Below are positions 41,845 through 55,262 of a stretch of DNA of 64,000 bases, in pieces. The notes under the pieces were generated by a model. That model worked only from the letters and a program-made list of their open reading frames with translations, ran no database searches and was not told the origin of the DNA. This DNA is from Whitmania pigra (lineage: Eukaryota; Annelida; Clitellata; Hirudinida; Haemopidae). The first letter of the stretch is position 1. Each line of letters opens with the position of its first letter. The translations under genes were made by a program, and so were the position numbers. Location of the stretch: positions 3,171,001-3,235,000 of the forward strand of contig JAJTWR010000021.1 of assembly GCA_021613335.1 (NCBI GenBank). The letters run 5' to 3'.

Positions 41845-44800
41845 AGGTCAAGTGTTTATTTAATTTTAAATTCTTCTATAGTTTGACCAAAAGGCTATCA
41901 GAAATGGTTGTATTGCATTATTATTGTGTGAAATCTAAGTAACATGTATTTCACATTAATTACTTATTTTATTTTTAGTACAAACTGGTAGTAGTACCAT
42001 CCGCTAAATTCCCTAAAGCAGCATCTATTGGCACAGGTATTCCTTGCCAAATGTCGAAGGCTTTTGGGTAGCCTTGTTCTATCCTTAACTCCCTGGTAGT
42101 GTTGTCCAAACGCCAGTAATCGTAACCAGTGAACAGATAGGTCCTGTCATTGAAACGCCAAGTCAGTGCAGCGTCTATCTTTGTGAGATAAGCGGGCAAT
42201 CCCAGTCGAGTTAAATGGTGACCATGGGGAGGGGTATCGTATAAGTCCGTGGCTTTCAACGTCCAGTACCTGTCACCTATTTTGTGAAGTGTATAATTCA
42301 AATGTAAAAAGATAGTGTTACCTTTCAGCTGTACATAATATAATATTGTAATGCGATAAAAGATGATCAAGCCTAATTCAGTCGAACCCAGTTATGTCGC
42401 CAGCCAGGGGTTTGCCAAAAAGCGTCGAGATAACCGATGATCGGGATATCCGAAAATTGAGATGGCGGCTGTATATCAACATGTGATTGAAATTTTTTAT
42501 GTATATAATGTGCATAACTAAATAAGAATGTTAGATGCACGTGTTTTTGGTGAATTGTTTACACAACGACAAATGATGTTTGATATTATTAACAGCAATA
42601 TGTACATACATGTTTGTAAACAACAGAAGACATTTTTTGCATCCATCCATGTTAGCAGCAGCTAAGCACTTTAATTCGGTCTTTCAGCTTGTTTCCACCG
42701 TGACAAGCCTCCCCTTGAAACGCCATAGTCTTGTTTGAAAGGCATTTCCAAAGCATCCCATCAGCATTAAAAATGATCCGACTCTCATAGGTACCAAAAA
42801 TAATGAGCATTTCAGTGTTCAACTACGAATCCACCTGCTCCTGACGAACCGCAGCGTTCTTTCCATAAATTGATGCCACTGCTCTTATTCAGTTGCTATG
42901 ACACGAAATATGTGTGTGTCACACTCTTCACCTGGTAGCCACGAAAAATGTTGAGAAAGCAGAACTTGAATCAAGCCTAGTCAAAAATATTTGTGCGCTA
43001 TACAACGCTGCCATCATCAGCTTATTCAGTTCGGAAGGATTGATTGAAACATCAAGAAGGAACAGACTATACGATTTGATGTTTCAGAAACTTTTGCTTT
43101 TAGAAGTTAATAAAGGCTTTGACAAAGTTGAAAAAGTTCGTGCGCTTTTTGGCCAGCTTGCAGTTTACCTGAATGGGTTACGTGCCTGCACACGGCGGTA
43201 ATGGCAACAGTCGTAATGTGTCGTGTTCGAAACCCAGCCTGCACTGCCGCCGCGCCCCTGGGAAAGAGCGCTATATATATATATTTATAGCTGACGCTAT
43301 GCATATGGCGCTATATAAATGAAGTTACAATTACAAAGTGATTTGATTTTGACGATTTTTGAAATACTTCTACAGATGAACCTGATTTTAAGATGTAACC
43401 ATGTGCATGAGCATGATTTCGATTTCAAATCATTTTTTGTCTGGTGATCTTGATTTTGATTTCAAATCACTCCTAACGTGATTTTACCCATCACTGATTG
43501 TAAGGAAGTTTTTGTTCGCGACTTTGTGAATCATTAGAGAACTGCATCGTCGACACCTTTGTGCTCAGCCATTGTAAGTTTTATCCTTGCTGGTATTCTC
43601 ATACATTTGCATTATCAGATCGGCCTTCTTTTTCCATCCTGAAATGGTGTTTGATGGAATGCCATGCTGACGACTAAGGTCTGCCAGTTTTGTTCCTTTT
43701 ACTGGCTGCAATATGATTCCATACTTTTTCTGTATTGACTGATTGACCAGTTTTCTCTTAACGCCTCCTGACATTTTTAGAACGATAAAAATAAACAGAA
43801 TAGCTAAAATAGCGTGTTATCCCTCAGATAAAATCAACAAGGGTTCGTTGAAATAAAAGAATCAACATAACCGATGAGAAAATGCTACAACAACGTGAGA
43901 ATTTGGCGGTTTCACTTCAAAAGCCTCGACTTAATAGGGTTGGCAAGTTAACCGGGGTCGAGATAAGTAGGTTCCACTTCATTATGAAAACTAACAAAAT
44001 AACGCTAATTTATACAACATTCATCCTGAGCTGTTATCTAAATACAACTAATCAATTAAAATGCATCTTTAAATTCGACCCACCACTAAAGTACACGGTG
44101 AGATCCAGTCTAAAAATGTAAGTAGCTGCATCAATCCTTTCAAGATTTTCTGGTAAAACACCCCAGAAAGAGGACGTTTTTATTGGCCGACCCCCCATCA
44201 ATGTTCCTTGGGTGCTGAACCTCCAGAACCACTGAAACGTTGAATAAATAGGTCAACTTTTAAATAATTCATCCTAAACCGATCTAATTATCAAGTTTTC
44301 CTCTGATGTGTAATAATGTATAATAATCTATTTGTGAAACCACCATTGAAATAAATCTCAACAATATCAACATGTCTTCCATGTCTACACTGTAAGCACT
44401 AATGAACACCTTCTATACTTGCTGTAAAACCGATCTAATTTTGGCCCTAATTTGGTCAACACCTTAACTAGCAATCATCTTCTTGCTAATGGGTCTTTGA
44501 TCCTTATAATTTCATGGTATCATTATTATTATAACTAAACCAATATCGATCCAGCCCTCTATGGGTGCTTCTAGTGATGCCATTTATGAATTGAGCTATC
44601 AATGATATTTTACGATTTATAGTACAAACCAGTCATTGTTCACCTTTCCTTTGAAAGCGAACACCTCTCCTCTAGCGCTTGCCACAGCATCGATATCAGT
44701 ATTGCAAGGATTTGGGGCTTCGTCTGTGCCTGGCCTAGGAGGGAGTGGGATCTCTCTGGGAGGAGGAGTAGGAGGGCGAGTGGTTATTGTGGGCAGGGAT

Positions 44801-47800
44801 GTTGCAATTACTGGCGGATGAAGGGGATCTTGAACTCTTCTGGGAGGTCCTAATAACAAATTACGAATAGTTTGTTTTTAATTATTTATGAACACTATCT
44901 CAACCGACTATCCGAAGGGAATCATTTCTGTCAACGTTCTTACCGTAGAGAATTTGGATGGCTGCCACATCATCGTAGTGGAGTTTGAAGTTTTCAGAAT
45001 ATGCTTTATACCACGGAAACATGATAGCATCGCTAACTTCTGAATGCTGAATGCCCAAACTGTGTCCAAACTCGTGTGCCGCAGCTGTGTAGAGGCTGAT
45101 GGCTGAGAATATCAAAACATTTGCATAATATATTTAATAAAAATTCATTAATATGCTTAATGCATATTATAAACTTAAAATATATCTTACCTCCTGTTTC
45201 TCTTAAGGCTTCCGCTTGGGATCCGGTAAATTTACCGCCGGAAAATTCATCAACGGAACATTTATCCCGGAATATTCAACTCCAGAAAATTCATCCCCCG
45301 GAAAAGTCTTTGCCAGAAAATTCATTTCCGAAAATTTCATCGTCCAAAAATTGTTATTTGGTATAAAAATTCAATACTAGCGTCCTACATAGAGTTGTCC
45401 AAGGCTGAAAACCGGCTTTGGTAGGTAGATACAAAGTTTTTTGAATGTTTGACCCTGAGATTTATCGTAGAAAAAGCTAAACCGAGAAGAGACTGTTTAC
45501 ATTTGAGTGCGGATAAGTGGTATCCGCTATATTAAAACTGATTCCATGTTAGCTGATTCTATCGCTCTTACTTCAATTACATTGGGCTGCAATCGTGTGA
45601 CTGTGAGCCAAGTTATATTACAGAGACCCTTAATAATAATAAGTGTAATAAGTATCTGAGTAGCATGATAACAGCGCCAATCTTCAGTCTGAGTTTGTTA
45701 GGTGGCATTGAGAGAAAATCGAAAATGACAATGCCTGATCAAAACAGCCCGGCGACAAAAACGAGACAAACATAGAACTCATCAAAACAGCTCAATATAC
45801 GATTCCGCGTAGATAATCGAGAGGTTCTATGTTGAACGGGCAACCACCTATTCTCAAATTTTTTGGGCGACGAAATTTCCGGGGAATGAATTTTCCGGAG
45901 ATGAATATTCCGGGATGAATGTTCCGTCGTTTAATTTTCCGGCGGTGAAGTTACTATAACCCCTTTCGCTTTGGTACGGCTCCGTTAGGAGTTCAAAACC
46001 TAGCCGCTCGCAAGAGTTTCTATAACTAATAAACTAACTAATATTTAATATAAAATATTACTAACTTCCTGGTTCTCCCATCTGGCTCCATGGTTCGTCG
46101 TCATCGAAATGGACATCGCCACCAATATAATTTCCGGGAGGGTAAGCGTGGGCAAGAGTGCCTCCTGAATGTTATTAATATTAATAATATAATTATTATG
46201 CTTTTAATTTGGTCCGGTTATTGTCGTGGTTGGGTCTCCGAGACCACCAGACATATCTCCTTGATTCGCTATAAATAAGATGATTTATAGCTCGCGGGTA
46301 CATTTCAGTAGATATCCATTAATTGTTTAAGCTAGAACATGCTATTCTTAGATTCCAAGCGAAGGTGACTTAGAATAATCCTTATTATGTTAAGGACAAT
46401 TAGTTTAATCATCTGGTTTTGCGTGGATTGACCTTTTTTTGTGAATTCTGATTGGATGACATTTTGTTAGAATTGCTAGTTAAATCGACTTTGTATAAAT
46501 AGAGACTCGATGAGAGCTGATTATGACGGTTTCTACGGTTTTAGTATAAGATTTTTATTGTGTAAATAAAGTTTTAGTTCCAATTCCTTGTTTCTGATGA
46601 AGAACTTGAGGTAGGTGGTGGCAGCATTACTACCTGTTACGGACTTCGAGTCTTCGGACGATAGTTATAATTATCACCACGCTGTATCAACACGGTCAAA
46701 AAACAACCGTATTTTTTTATATTATAATATATATTTTGTAATCGATATTTTAATCGCGAAAAGCAAAACTAATGCTTGTAATAACAAAGACCTCACCTTG
46801 ACCGTCAAAGGGATATCCATCCCTATGGTCCCACCTCTCGAAAGACAGGAGGATATCTGCATACTCGTGAGGGTGGACCTCCACGAATTCAAGATCGGCG
46901 ACTTCCTTCCAGATGTTGAAAGCTTTGTGGAAGTCTGACCTTTGTTGCTCGTGGTCGTAGGCTCTGGAATATCCTACGATCCTGTCTCGTAGAAATTGAT
47001 GACGACCTCAATGTGAAAAAGAATCTAATAATTATGTTATGGAATGGTATAGATACTTGGAATTAATTAATTAATTAATTAATAGTAATAATAACGCTGA
47101 TGGTGATGATGACAACGACATTCGATGGTGGTGATGATAATGACAGCTACTCACTTAAATGTAATGGCCTTCTTATTATCCCATCTGGTAGGGGCGAGAT
47201 TGAAAGCCAACGGGGCATTTGGGTCGGTACGGATCCTGTTATCTCCCATCCCACATCTGTTTATCATCATCAGGTGTAATTATAGTCTTCCATTAGATAT
47301 TTAATGAAAAGATTAATTAATCATACTTTCAATTATTTACAAACAAATGCATCCCATTACTAAGTCCAAAGAATTACATGTTAATGCACTCAAGCATCAA
47401 TTCATCTTGTATTTATTTCTAAATCATAAAAAGTATCTTGATACCGCGGTTGGCTCATTATCTCTTTCAACTTTGGATCGTCGAGATCGCCAGTTTGCGG
47501 CAGACCAGCCATCCTCTGGAGGTTCCTGACAGCTTGCACGATTTCGTCACCCGACCTCAACTCACCTGTTTCTATATTTGAGCGCGACAGGTAACCATAT
47601 TTTGTTAGGTAACCCTGGTTTTGGGATAATATAGGCATAATTCAAATAAATTGTGAACGCTTAAAAAATATCATTTGTTATATATTTTACATAAGTTACT
47701 ATTCTTGCACGGTTATTACACAGAAATTAGTAGAATTGTTAAAGAAAAATTAGTGGAATTGGAACAAAGAAATCTCACGAATGGGTCATCCGCGTCCCTT

Positions 47801-47880
47801 GCAATTCTCAGATATCCGGTCAGCGGTGCACCATGGATTTTGAGAGAATCGAAAAAAATGAAGAAAACAACACTGAACAT
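41546..47880 (-). CDS. MMP: Matrix metalloproteinase, cluster copy 2
   Basis: Ten exons: 47880-47779, 47614-47445, 47256-47155, 46981-46797, 46164-46066, 45102-44944, 44849-44644, 44231-44084, 42276-41998, 41778-41546 (1683 bases, 560 aa). Same architecture and intron phases as the neighbours. Signal peptide [17 protein letters not shown]; cysteine switch PRCGMGD (Cys92); zinc site [11 protein letters not shown] (229-239) with AIMFP Met-turn; Pro-rich hinge; hemopexin domain from [10 protein letters not shown] to MWLNCEY; hydrophobic C-terminus ([14 protein letters not shown]) of GPI-anchor type. Intron 8 is swollen by a Tigger element holding a SINE-like copy, and intron 5 by a foldback element. 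Exon 5 uses a GTTAGT donor, while a fossil of the donor used by copy 3 sits at about 45190. Residues of the catalytic site are intact, so activity is expected. Confidence 0.94.
42370..43990 (-). mobile_element. Tigger/pogo DNA transposon in MMP copy 2 intron 8, inactive
   Basis: Near-inverted ends: CAGTCGAACCCAGTTATGTC at 42379 on one side, and on the other the minus-strand reading GTGGAACCTACTTATCTCGA from about 43978. Inside, the minus strand gives a CENP-B-type helix-turn-helix ([19 protein letters not shown] and [20 protein letters not shown], 43774-43565) and a DDE-domain piece ([20 protein letters not shown], about 42815-42750). The middle is damaged and holds a SINE-like insertion at 43165. 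Confidence 0.85.
43165..43340 (+). mobile_element. SINE-like element nested in Tigger
   Basis: Contains CGTGTTCGAAACCCAGCCTG (B-box-like), CACTGCCGCCGCGCCCCTGG, an AT run, and the family end GGCGCTATATAAATGAAGTT followed by ACAATTACAA. It matches the copy at 4575 read in the opposite direction. Confidence 0.8.
45226..45954. mobile_element. Foldback element with repeat-built inverted ends, in MMP copy 2 intron 5
   Basis: The left end reads GTAAATTTACCGCCGGAAAA and the right end, reversed and complemented, GTAACTTCACCGCCGGAAAA. The inverted ends run about 80 bases and are made of repeats like CCGGAAAATTCATC. The roughly 570-base core has no open frame. A core piece (CAAAACAGCCCGGCGACAAA, near 45740) resembles the ends of the element at 60628. 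There is no transposase, so it is a non-autonomous MITE/foldback element. Confidence 0.85.
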
Positions 47881-49183
47881 CCACAGTCTGGGTTGATTCG
47901 TAAATGGCTTTAGTCTGATCAACTTTAGCGTTGATTGAGAATAATAGATCAAATATTGAACATGAGCCTCTGATACTATGTACATGGAAAATGTACTACG
48001 TACTTACAAAATTATTATTATTATTATTATTATTAATATTAATATTATTATTATTTAATAATAGCAAAACACATTGCAACATCAGTAGCCTAAGGCTTTG
48101 TTCTTACTATCTCGCGTTACGCGTTCTTTGATGTCCTGCTTGTAATTCATAATTATGATTCGTAATATCAAACCTTTGCATTTGTTGTTACTTGTAGTTA
48201 ATAGCGATTATAAATATTTTTTCAATACAAGGATATAGGTGGATTAGACCAATTAGGCATGAAGTAATTTTTAAACATGATTGGTCGTCCTGTTTCAAGC
48301 ATCTTTGAAATGAAATTAAGAACCTCATTTAGTTAGAAAGATCCTTTGGATGTATGCGACTGAATGTGTCGAAACTTGCTAATGCTTGAAGATTATACGA
48401 ACAATATTTACAAAGCGAAGATTAAGAACTGAATAAGTTTATCAAACAACTTCTATCCTCATCTGTTATGAATTTCTCTCCTCAAGGTCGCAATCCATTT
48501 TAAAACTCAGCTCGAAAAATGTGTCAGCTTATCAGCCAATCATGACGCGCCACGAAGTTATGGCGTCTGGCGCTGTTCGGCTACACTTGCCACCGCAGTT
48601 AAATGAGGCCAGCATGACCGCCGGAAAAAAATTTCATTAGATTTTATAACTTACGTTTGTTACAACTTATTAGCTTTTGCTTCCGTACTCCGCATTGAAA
48701 ATTTCATGATTAGTTAGGCTGACCATTTCAGAGTAATAAGGTAATCATTTCGTGTTTTAGTTAGAAGAATATATTCTCACACAACATTTAAAATGACATT
48801 AAACGTACTTTTGTGACTGGAATATTTTAAGATTGTATGTGAAATTAACATTTAAAACAAAGCAAAGGAAAAACAAAGGACATTTCAAAACATGTAACGA
48901 CAAACCGAAGTAGAGGCGACACATCTGGCTTATTTGATATTATGTCATACAGCTTTTGGTTATAAATATAAAATAAATATTTTTATTCTATAATCGTTCT
49001 CACATGCAGAGCGGTAGAAAAAGTCAGTACAACTCTTATCTGATCCTAGTTCCATATAATATAATATCAAACGCAAAATGAAACATAACAAAATGCATAA
49101 TAATAACAAAAAAACAAAATATAAATTAAGTCTTGGCAGAATGAATAGAATTTTATCAGCATCTTCAAAGGAACTCATGCAGT
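47881..49183. other. Intergenic between MMP copies 2 and 3
   Basis: AT-rich DNA with a short (TTA)n run near 48010-48060. The promoter of copy 2 is expected here. No other gene is seen. Confidence 0.6.
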
Positions 49184-52100
49184 TCAACTTTGGAATAAAA
49201 TTGTCAAGAGGAAGACCCCAAGTGCTAACAACTGGTGCCAACAACTGTTACTGGTGACAGTGGCAGCAGAGGTTTGCAATTCCAAGGTGTACTTGCAGTT
49301 CAACCACATCCTGCCAATGTCTTGAGGATATCTTGGATCGACGACCATCTTCTTGTCATCAAACTTGAAAAATTGAGTTCCCTTGAAGAAGTATGTCGAA
49401 CCTGGACATTTAGAATAACTTTTGATCAAAACATTTTTCAATGGCTGTTTTATTAAGTTTAGTTACTATTGGACTATAAAGCTATTAACAATGGTTATGT
49501 TATTATATGCAATCGAACTAACAACTTTTTAACATTTATCACTTAATTACACTTATAACTTAATTAATAACAATGTTGAATTAGGTTTTGTTATTACAAA
49601 CTTGTAGTACCGTCTACGTCCTTGAAAGCAGCATCTATTGGCACTGGTATTCCTTGCCAAATGTCGAAGGCTTTTGGATAGCCTGATTCTACTTTTAAGT
49701 CAAGTGTGGTGTTGTCCAAACGCCAATAATCGTAACCAGTGAAGAGATAAGTCCTGTCATTGAGACCCCAGGTCAGAGCAGCGTCTATCTTCTTGACATC
49801 AGAAGGCAATCCCAGTCGAGTCAGAGGATAACCTTGAGAGGGGGTACCGCCGGATAATGTTCTGCCCTTCAACATCCAGTATTTGTCACCTAGTAGGATA
49901 GTTTATAATTCATTTTATACAATATCGTTACACATAAAAACTGAAAATATTGTAATATTACTATGCGGTATCTAATGAGCAAAAGTATTACTAATTAAAA
50001 TTATAACATATTACTAATTGCTATGTTAATGTAATATTTATCAGCTACTAATTAATTAAAATGCATTCATAAATTCCACTGACCACTAAAGAACAAGATG
50101 AGATCTTTTGCTGGAATAAAAGTAACAGCGTCAATCCTATCTAGATTTTTGGGCAAAACGTCCCAGAAGTATGAAGTTTTTATTGGTTGACCCCCCATCA
50201 AAGCTCCATGCCTGTTAAACCTCCAGAACCACTGAAAAGTCAAATAAATAGGTAAACTTTCAAATAGAATAGCCTAAACCAATCAAGTTGTCAAACATGT
50301 TTTAGTAAAAATTTAATCACAGTTCAATAAAACCTGTTCAATATCAACATGCCAACCAATATCCTAATACTAAACCGTAATGAATATATTTTCAACCAAT
50401 TATGCAAACGATATAATTTTAGCCCTATATGGGTCAACAACCCAGCCATCAATCATCTTTCTTTTAATAAGCCTTTGATAAATCGTGGATCAAATGATCA
50501 ACAAAGCTATTAAATATGTTTATAATTATTACCAATAAAGCTAGTAAAGCCAGGAACCGACGTTACGCAGACCTCCTCAAAGGTAAGAATAAGGATGTAT
50601 TGTGACATTAAATCACAAAGAAAAAAATCTATCAATTATCATTTTCTAGTAGGATATCATAAAAGGTAGCATTTGCATTCTGGTTCACATCACATACAAA
50701 AGCTGACTCCTGGTGGTGATAGAGGAACCAATCACTACTGATTAATTTGGCCAATGATTTTGGGAATACTCCAAACCCAGGACTATTACCCTATTAGCTC
50801 AACAAATATCAATATGTGAGCCTCGTATCTATGGGTGCGTTTAATTTTGATTGATGCCAGTCGCGAAGTGTCAGCTACCAATCGTATTTTAGGATTTGGA
50901 GTACAAACCAGTCATTGCTCACCTTTCCTTTGAAAGCAAACACCTCTCCTCTAACGCTGGACACAGCATCGATATCAGTGTTGCAAGGATTCGGGGGTTC
51001 GTCTGTTCCTGGCTTAGAAGTGGGTGGGGGTCTTGGAGAAGGGGTCGGACGACGGGTGGTTGTTGAGGGTAGGGATGTTGCAACTATTGGCGGTTTATGG
51101 GGATCTTGAGTTTTTTTTGGAGGTCCTAATAATGAATTATGAAAAGTTAATTTGCTTGTTCAAACATCATTAATTATGCACATTATCTTAAATGATGATA
51201 TGATAAAGTAAATTATTTCTCGCTGTTCTCACCGTAGAGGGTTTGGATGGCTACCACATCATCGTAGCTGAGTCTCAGGTCGGGAGTATATCCTTTGTAC
51301 CAAGGATACATGAGTGCATCTCTAACGTCTGAATGGTAAATTCCCAAACTGTGTCCAAACTCGTGTGCAGCCACTATATAGAGGTCTGTCGCTGAGAAGA
51401 TCAAAAGATCGATTTAATTTCATAAATAACTTACCTAACTATTCATTACTAACTTACATAATCATTCATTAATATGATTGCTTAATGTAAAATATATCTT
51501 ACTTCCTTCTGTTCCTCTGGTACCCCATGGTTCGTCTTCATCAAAATGGGCGTCACCACCACGTTCTGGTCCGGGAGGGAAGGCGTGGGCCAGGGTGCCT
51601 CCTGAATAATAATAATAAAAATAATAATAATAATACAATGATTTATTAATTTTTATTAGTTAAATAATTATTTAATAATATTATGGTGTTAATTTGGCTT
51701 TGTTCTGGTATAATTATCGCTGCTGTATTAAAGCAGCCAAGAAAACATATTTTTGTCCATAATGGGTAACTATGGATTCGTAAATGAATAATATAAAGAA
51801 TAATTATTATGATATGTTTATTTATATGATAAGTTTCTTTGTATTACAATACTTATTACTTAGCTACACAAATATTATGATGTTTTAATCGCAAATTCAT
51901 TTGTCAACAAAGACCTCACCTTGACCGTCAAAGGGATATCCATCCCTGTGGTCGTACCTCCCGAAAGAGATGAGGATGTCTGCCTTCTCGTGAGGATGGA
52001 CCTCCACGAACTCAAGATCAGCTGATTCCTTCCAGATGTTAAAAGCTCTGTGGAAGTCTGCTCTTTGTTGCTCGCGATCGTAGTCAACGGAATATCCTTC

Positions 52101-53032
52101 TATCCTGTGTCATCGAAAGTTGTTATTATGGTCAATGTTGCTATTATTTATTATTATTATTTATCAATATGATTATTAGTAGTAGTAGTACTTTTAATGT
52201 TATTTTCTTTTTAATCAAATTGATTAGAAACAGATGCCACCATGACTTGGATTTCCACAATCTCATCGAATTAAAATTGAATTTGGCGATGATGATTCAT
52301 ATTAATGTGACACAACGGGTCAGGTCGCACGTCATTATAATGATTACGTCATATGAATACATACTAATAGGAATAATAGTAATATAATATAATAATAATA
52401 ACAATATACTTTTATATTCAGACATAAATTAGTCACTATAATTACACAAATTATGATGAATTCAATTTTTCAACAAGGAAAATAATAAAGACAAATGCAT
52501 CTTAAAAGGGAGCGTCAGAAATCCTTAATTGCCGATTAAGAGCAGACGACTTCCTTATCAGTAAATAACGTGCCATAATACATAATAACAAGGAGGCAGA
52601 CACAGAGAGACATCGACAGGGATAAAATGAGCGAGGAACTGACGAATAGAAACCAGTGTAAGTGGATTTCGATCATTTCTCAGACTAATTGGCATCGTAG
52701 AAGAATGTCCTTGATGGAAGATGGAATGGCAAAGTGTTGCAGATGACACATACAATACTTTATCATGCTGATACTCTCATGGTGTCTTTGGTCGGGATGG
52801 TGGTGATGGTGATGATGATAATTGAGGAGATGGTGATGATGGCCACGATGGTGATGGTAATGACTCACTTGAATGTGATGACCTTCTTGTCCCATTTGAA
52901 ATCACTGATATGGAATGACGACGGGGCATTTGGGTCCTTGCCGACTCTGTTGTCTCCTATTCCACACCTATCATCATCATCATATTATTATTAATATAAC
53001 ATTAGTCATTCTTAGTATATTTATTTATTGTC

Positions 53033-53081
<49 letters not shown>

Positions 53082-53845
53082 ATTATTATTATCATGGACA
53101 ATAGTCATCGTCATCGTTTAATTATTTAATGAAAACCCCTCCTGATGGTTCATCTCTACTCGTTATCTCAATACAAAAATTGACTTGTTTTCCTCACAAG
53201 ATTCAATAAAAAGGTTCAATGAAGTCATTAAATTTGTATATATTGTTTTTATCGTTATTAATATAATTATTATTACCAATAAGTTTTCATCGATGGGCTA
53301 ATTAACAATTACTTAACAAGTAACAGATTCGTAAGTCGCTAAATCTAGTGAATTATAAGTTACTGCATTCGTGCATGAATGCATTCCACATTTATCTCTA
53401 TCATCATTTATCATAAAAAGACCTCACCTCGGCTGTTTCATCAACTCTTTCAACTTCGGATCGTCAATGTCACCATTTTGCGGCAGACCAGCCATTCTCT
53501 GCATGTTCTTGACAGCTTTCACGATTTCGTCGTTTGACCTCAACTCACCTGTTTCTTGATTGGCACGCGACAGGTAGCCATATTCAGTCAGGAAATCCTG
53601 ATTTGGAGACACGCATAATCCAATTAAATTGAGCAACATTTTTTTTAACATTCGTAATTCATACTTCAATCTAGTATTGAAATTACAATGTAATAAAACT
53701 AATGTAAAGAAATTCTCACAATTGGATTATCGGCTCCTCTTGGAATTCTTAAACTTTTTGACAACGACGCACCATGGATTTCGAGAGTGGCAAACAAAAT
53801 GACTAAAATAACAGCACTGCACATTCCTATTCTCAAAGCGGCCAT
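49184..53845 (-). CDS. MMP: Matrix metalloproteinase, cluster copy 3
   Basis: Ten exons: 53845-53720, 53597-53428, 52967-52869, 52104-51920, 51601-51503, 51391-51233, 51125-50923, 50231-50084, 49889-49611, 49401-49184 (1686 bases, 561 aa). Signal peptide from [19 protein letters not shown]; prodomain with [20 protein letters not shown]; cysteine switch PRCGIGD (Cys100); zinc site [11 protein letters not shown] (236-246, Glu237) with Met-turn ALMYP; Thr/Pro hinge; hemopexin domain from [10 protein letters not shown] to MWLNCKY; C-terminus [18 protein letters not shown], a good GPI-anchor-like tail with small residues before it. No furin site. Intron sequences share recognisable segments with copy 2, and exon lengths are nearly the same in all three, so the cluster arose by tandem duplication. 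All catalytic residues are present. Confidence 0.95.
53037..53080. repeat. (TTA)n run in MMP copy 3 intron 2
   Basis: About 14 copies of ATT inside the intron between the prodomain and cysteine-switch exons. Confidence 0.9.
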
Positions 53846-55099
53846 GTTTTATCGCAAAAGTAAACAAATGTCTCTCAGACGATCAGGCTAGTCTGGGTCG
53901 ATTCGGCTTTAGTTTTAATTGAATATTTAATTGAATTGAATATCGTTAGAAATTAAAAGGTTGAATATTGAGCACGTAAGCTAGCAGCCGCGTTCTCCCA
54001 AAACTCGGTCCTTACCGTCTCGAGTTACGAGGGTTCTTTTATACCCGTGTCGCCCGCTTGTGATTCACGATAGCTCACGACATTCGCGATACGAAATATT
54101 TCATTAGTTGTCGCTTGTTTTGGAAACGTTCTATGAATGAGGATGCGAGTGAATTCGCCTAATTATTTAAGAAGTGTTTGAACTTGGTGGTCATCCTGTA
54201 TCGAACACCTTTGAAGTGAAGTTATTAACTTCATTTAGTCGGAAAGATCCTTTTCATGTATATGAGAGTAGTTAGTTATTTAATAAATGGTTGCTTGGGT
54301 GATTGGATGGATGAATGAATGGATGAATTATTTGATGATTGGTTGAAAGGGTTGATTTTCAGGATGAGTCACCGATTGTTTTGACAGACCGATGATTAAA
54401 ATTTCCGATTCATGTTCAGGTGTACACTGCCATCTCGTGTCTCTTTCGACAATTTTCAACTTTTTCAAATATTTTAATAAAAATAAAAATTTCACTAAAC
54501 TTTGAACTTTGCACTGGTAATTTTAATTTTAACAGAAATACACCCCATTAAATTGGTCAGTCACGGACTTAGTCGTGTTTCTGCAACTGCCAACAAAAAA
54601 CCCTTGATTCCAGAACCACAAAATTTTGAAAATTTTAGTCGCTATGGTTAACGAGTCAGCTAGAATCACGATAATTACGTAAATTTTTAATTGACAGCTT
54701 AATCATAACTAGGTGAGTATTCTAATGAGAGCTTTCCTACGGTTTTAATCCGCACAGGTACGAACAATGTTCATAGAAGGTAGATGAACTAACACAACCT
54801 CTTTGTGTAACATCGTTTGAAACAAAATGCACCAGTTGCACTTTCGACCTTTCTAAAATAGACCTTCTATGCCACTGACTAGCGAACTGCTAGGTAAGCG
54901 TTTTGTTCTAAGTTTCAGTTAGGAATGTGCATAATTTTAGGATCGAGATTTTAATCAAATACGCACTTTGTGCATTTTACAAATTTACTAATTACTGTTT
55001 GAGTTTGTTCAGAAATTGATATTGAAATAATAGTAATTATATTTTATTAATTTTATTATTTTTATTATTATTAATTTTATTATTATGATTATTACTACA

Positions 55100-55128
55100 A
55101 TGTTATTATTATTGTTATTGTTATTGTT

Positions 55129-55186
<58 letters not shown>

Positions 55187-55215
55187 CTGTCGCTGTCGCT
55201 ATCGCTATCGCTATC

Positions 55216-55262
<47 letters not shown>

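Noticed and set aside
42914..43201. Plus-strand frame of 95 codons in MMP copy 2 intron 8
   Set aside because: It lies antisense within a decayed Tigger element whose minus strand has the recognisable transposase pieces, and it runs into the SINE-like insertion.
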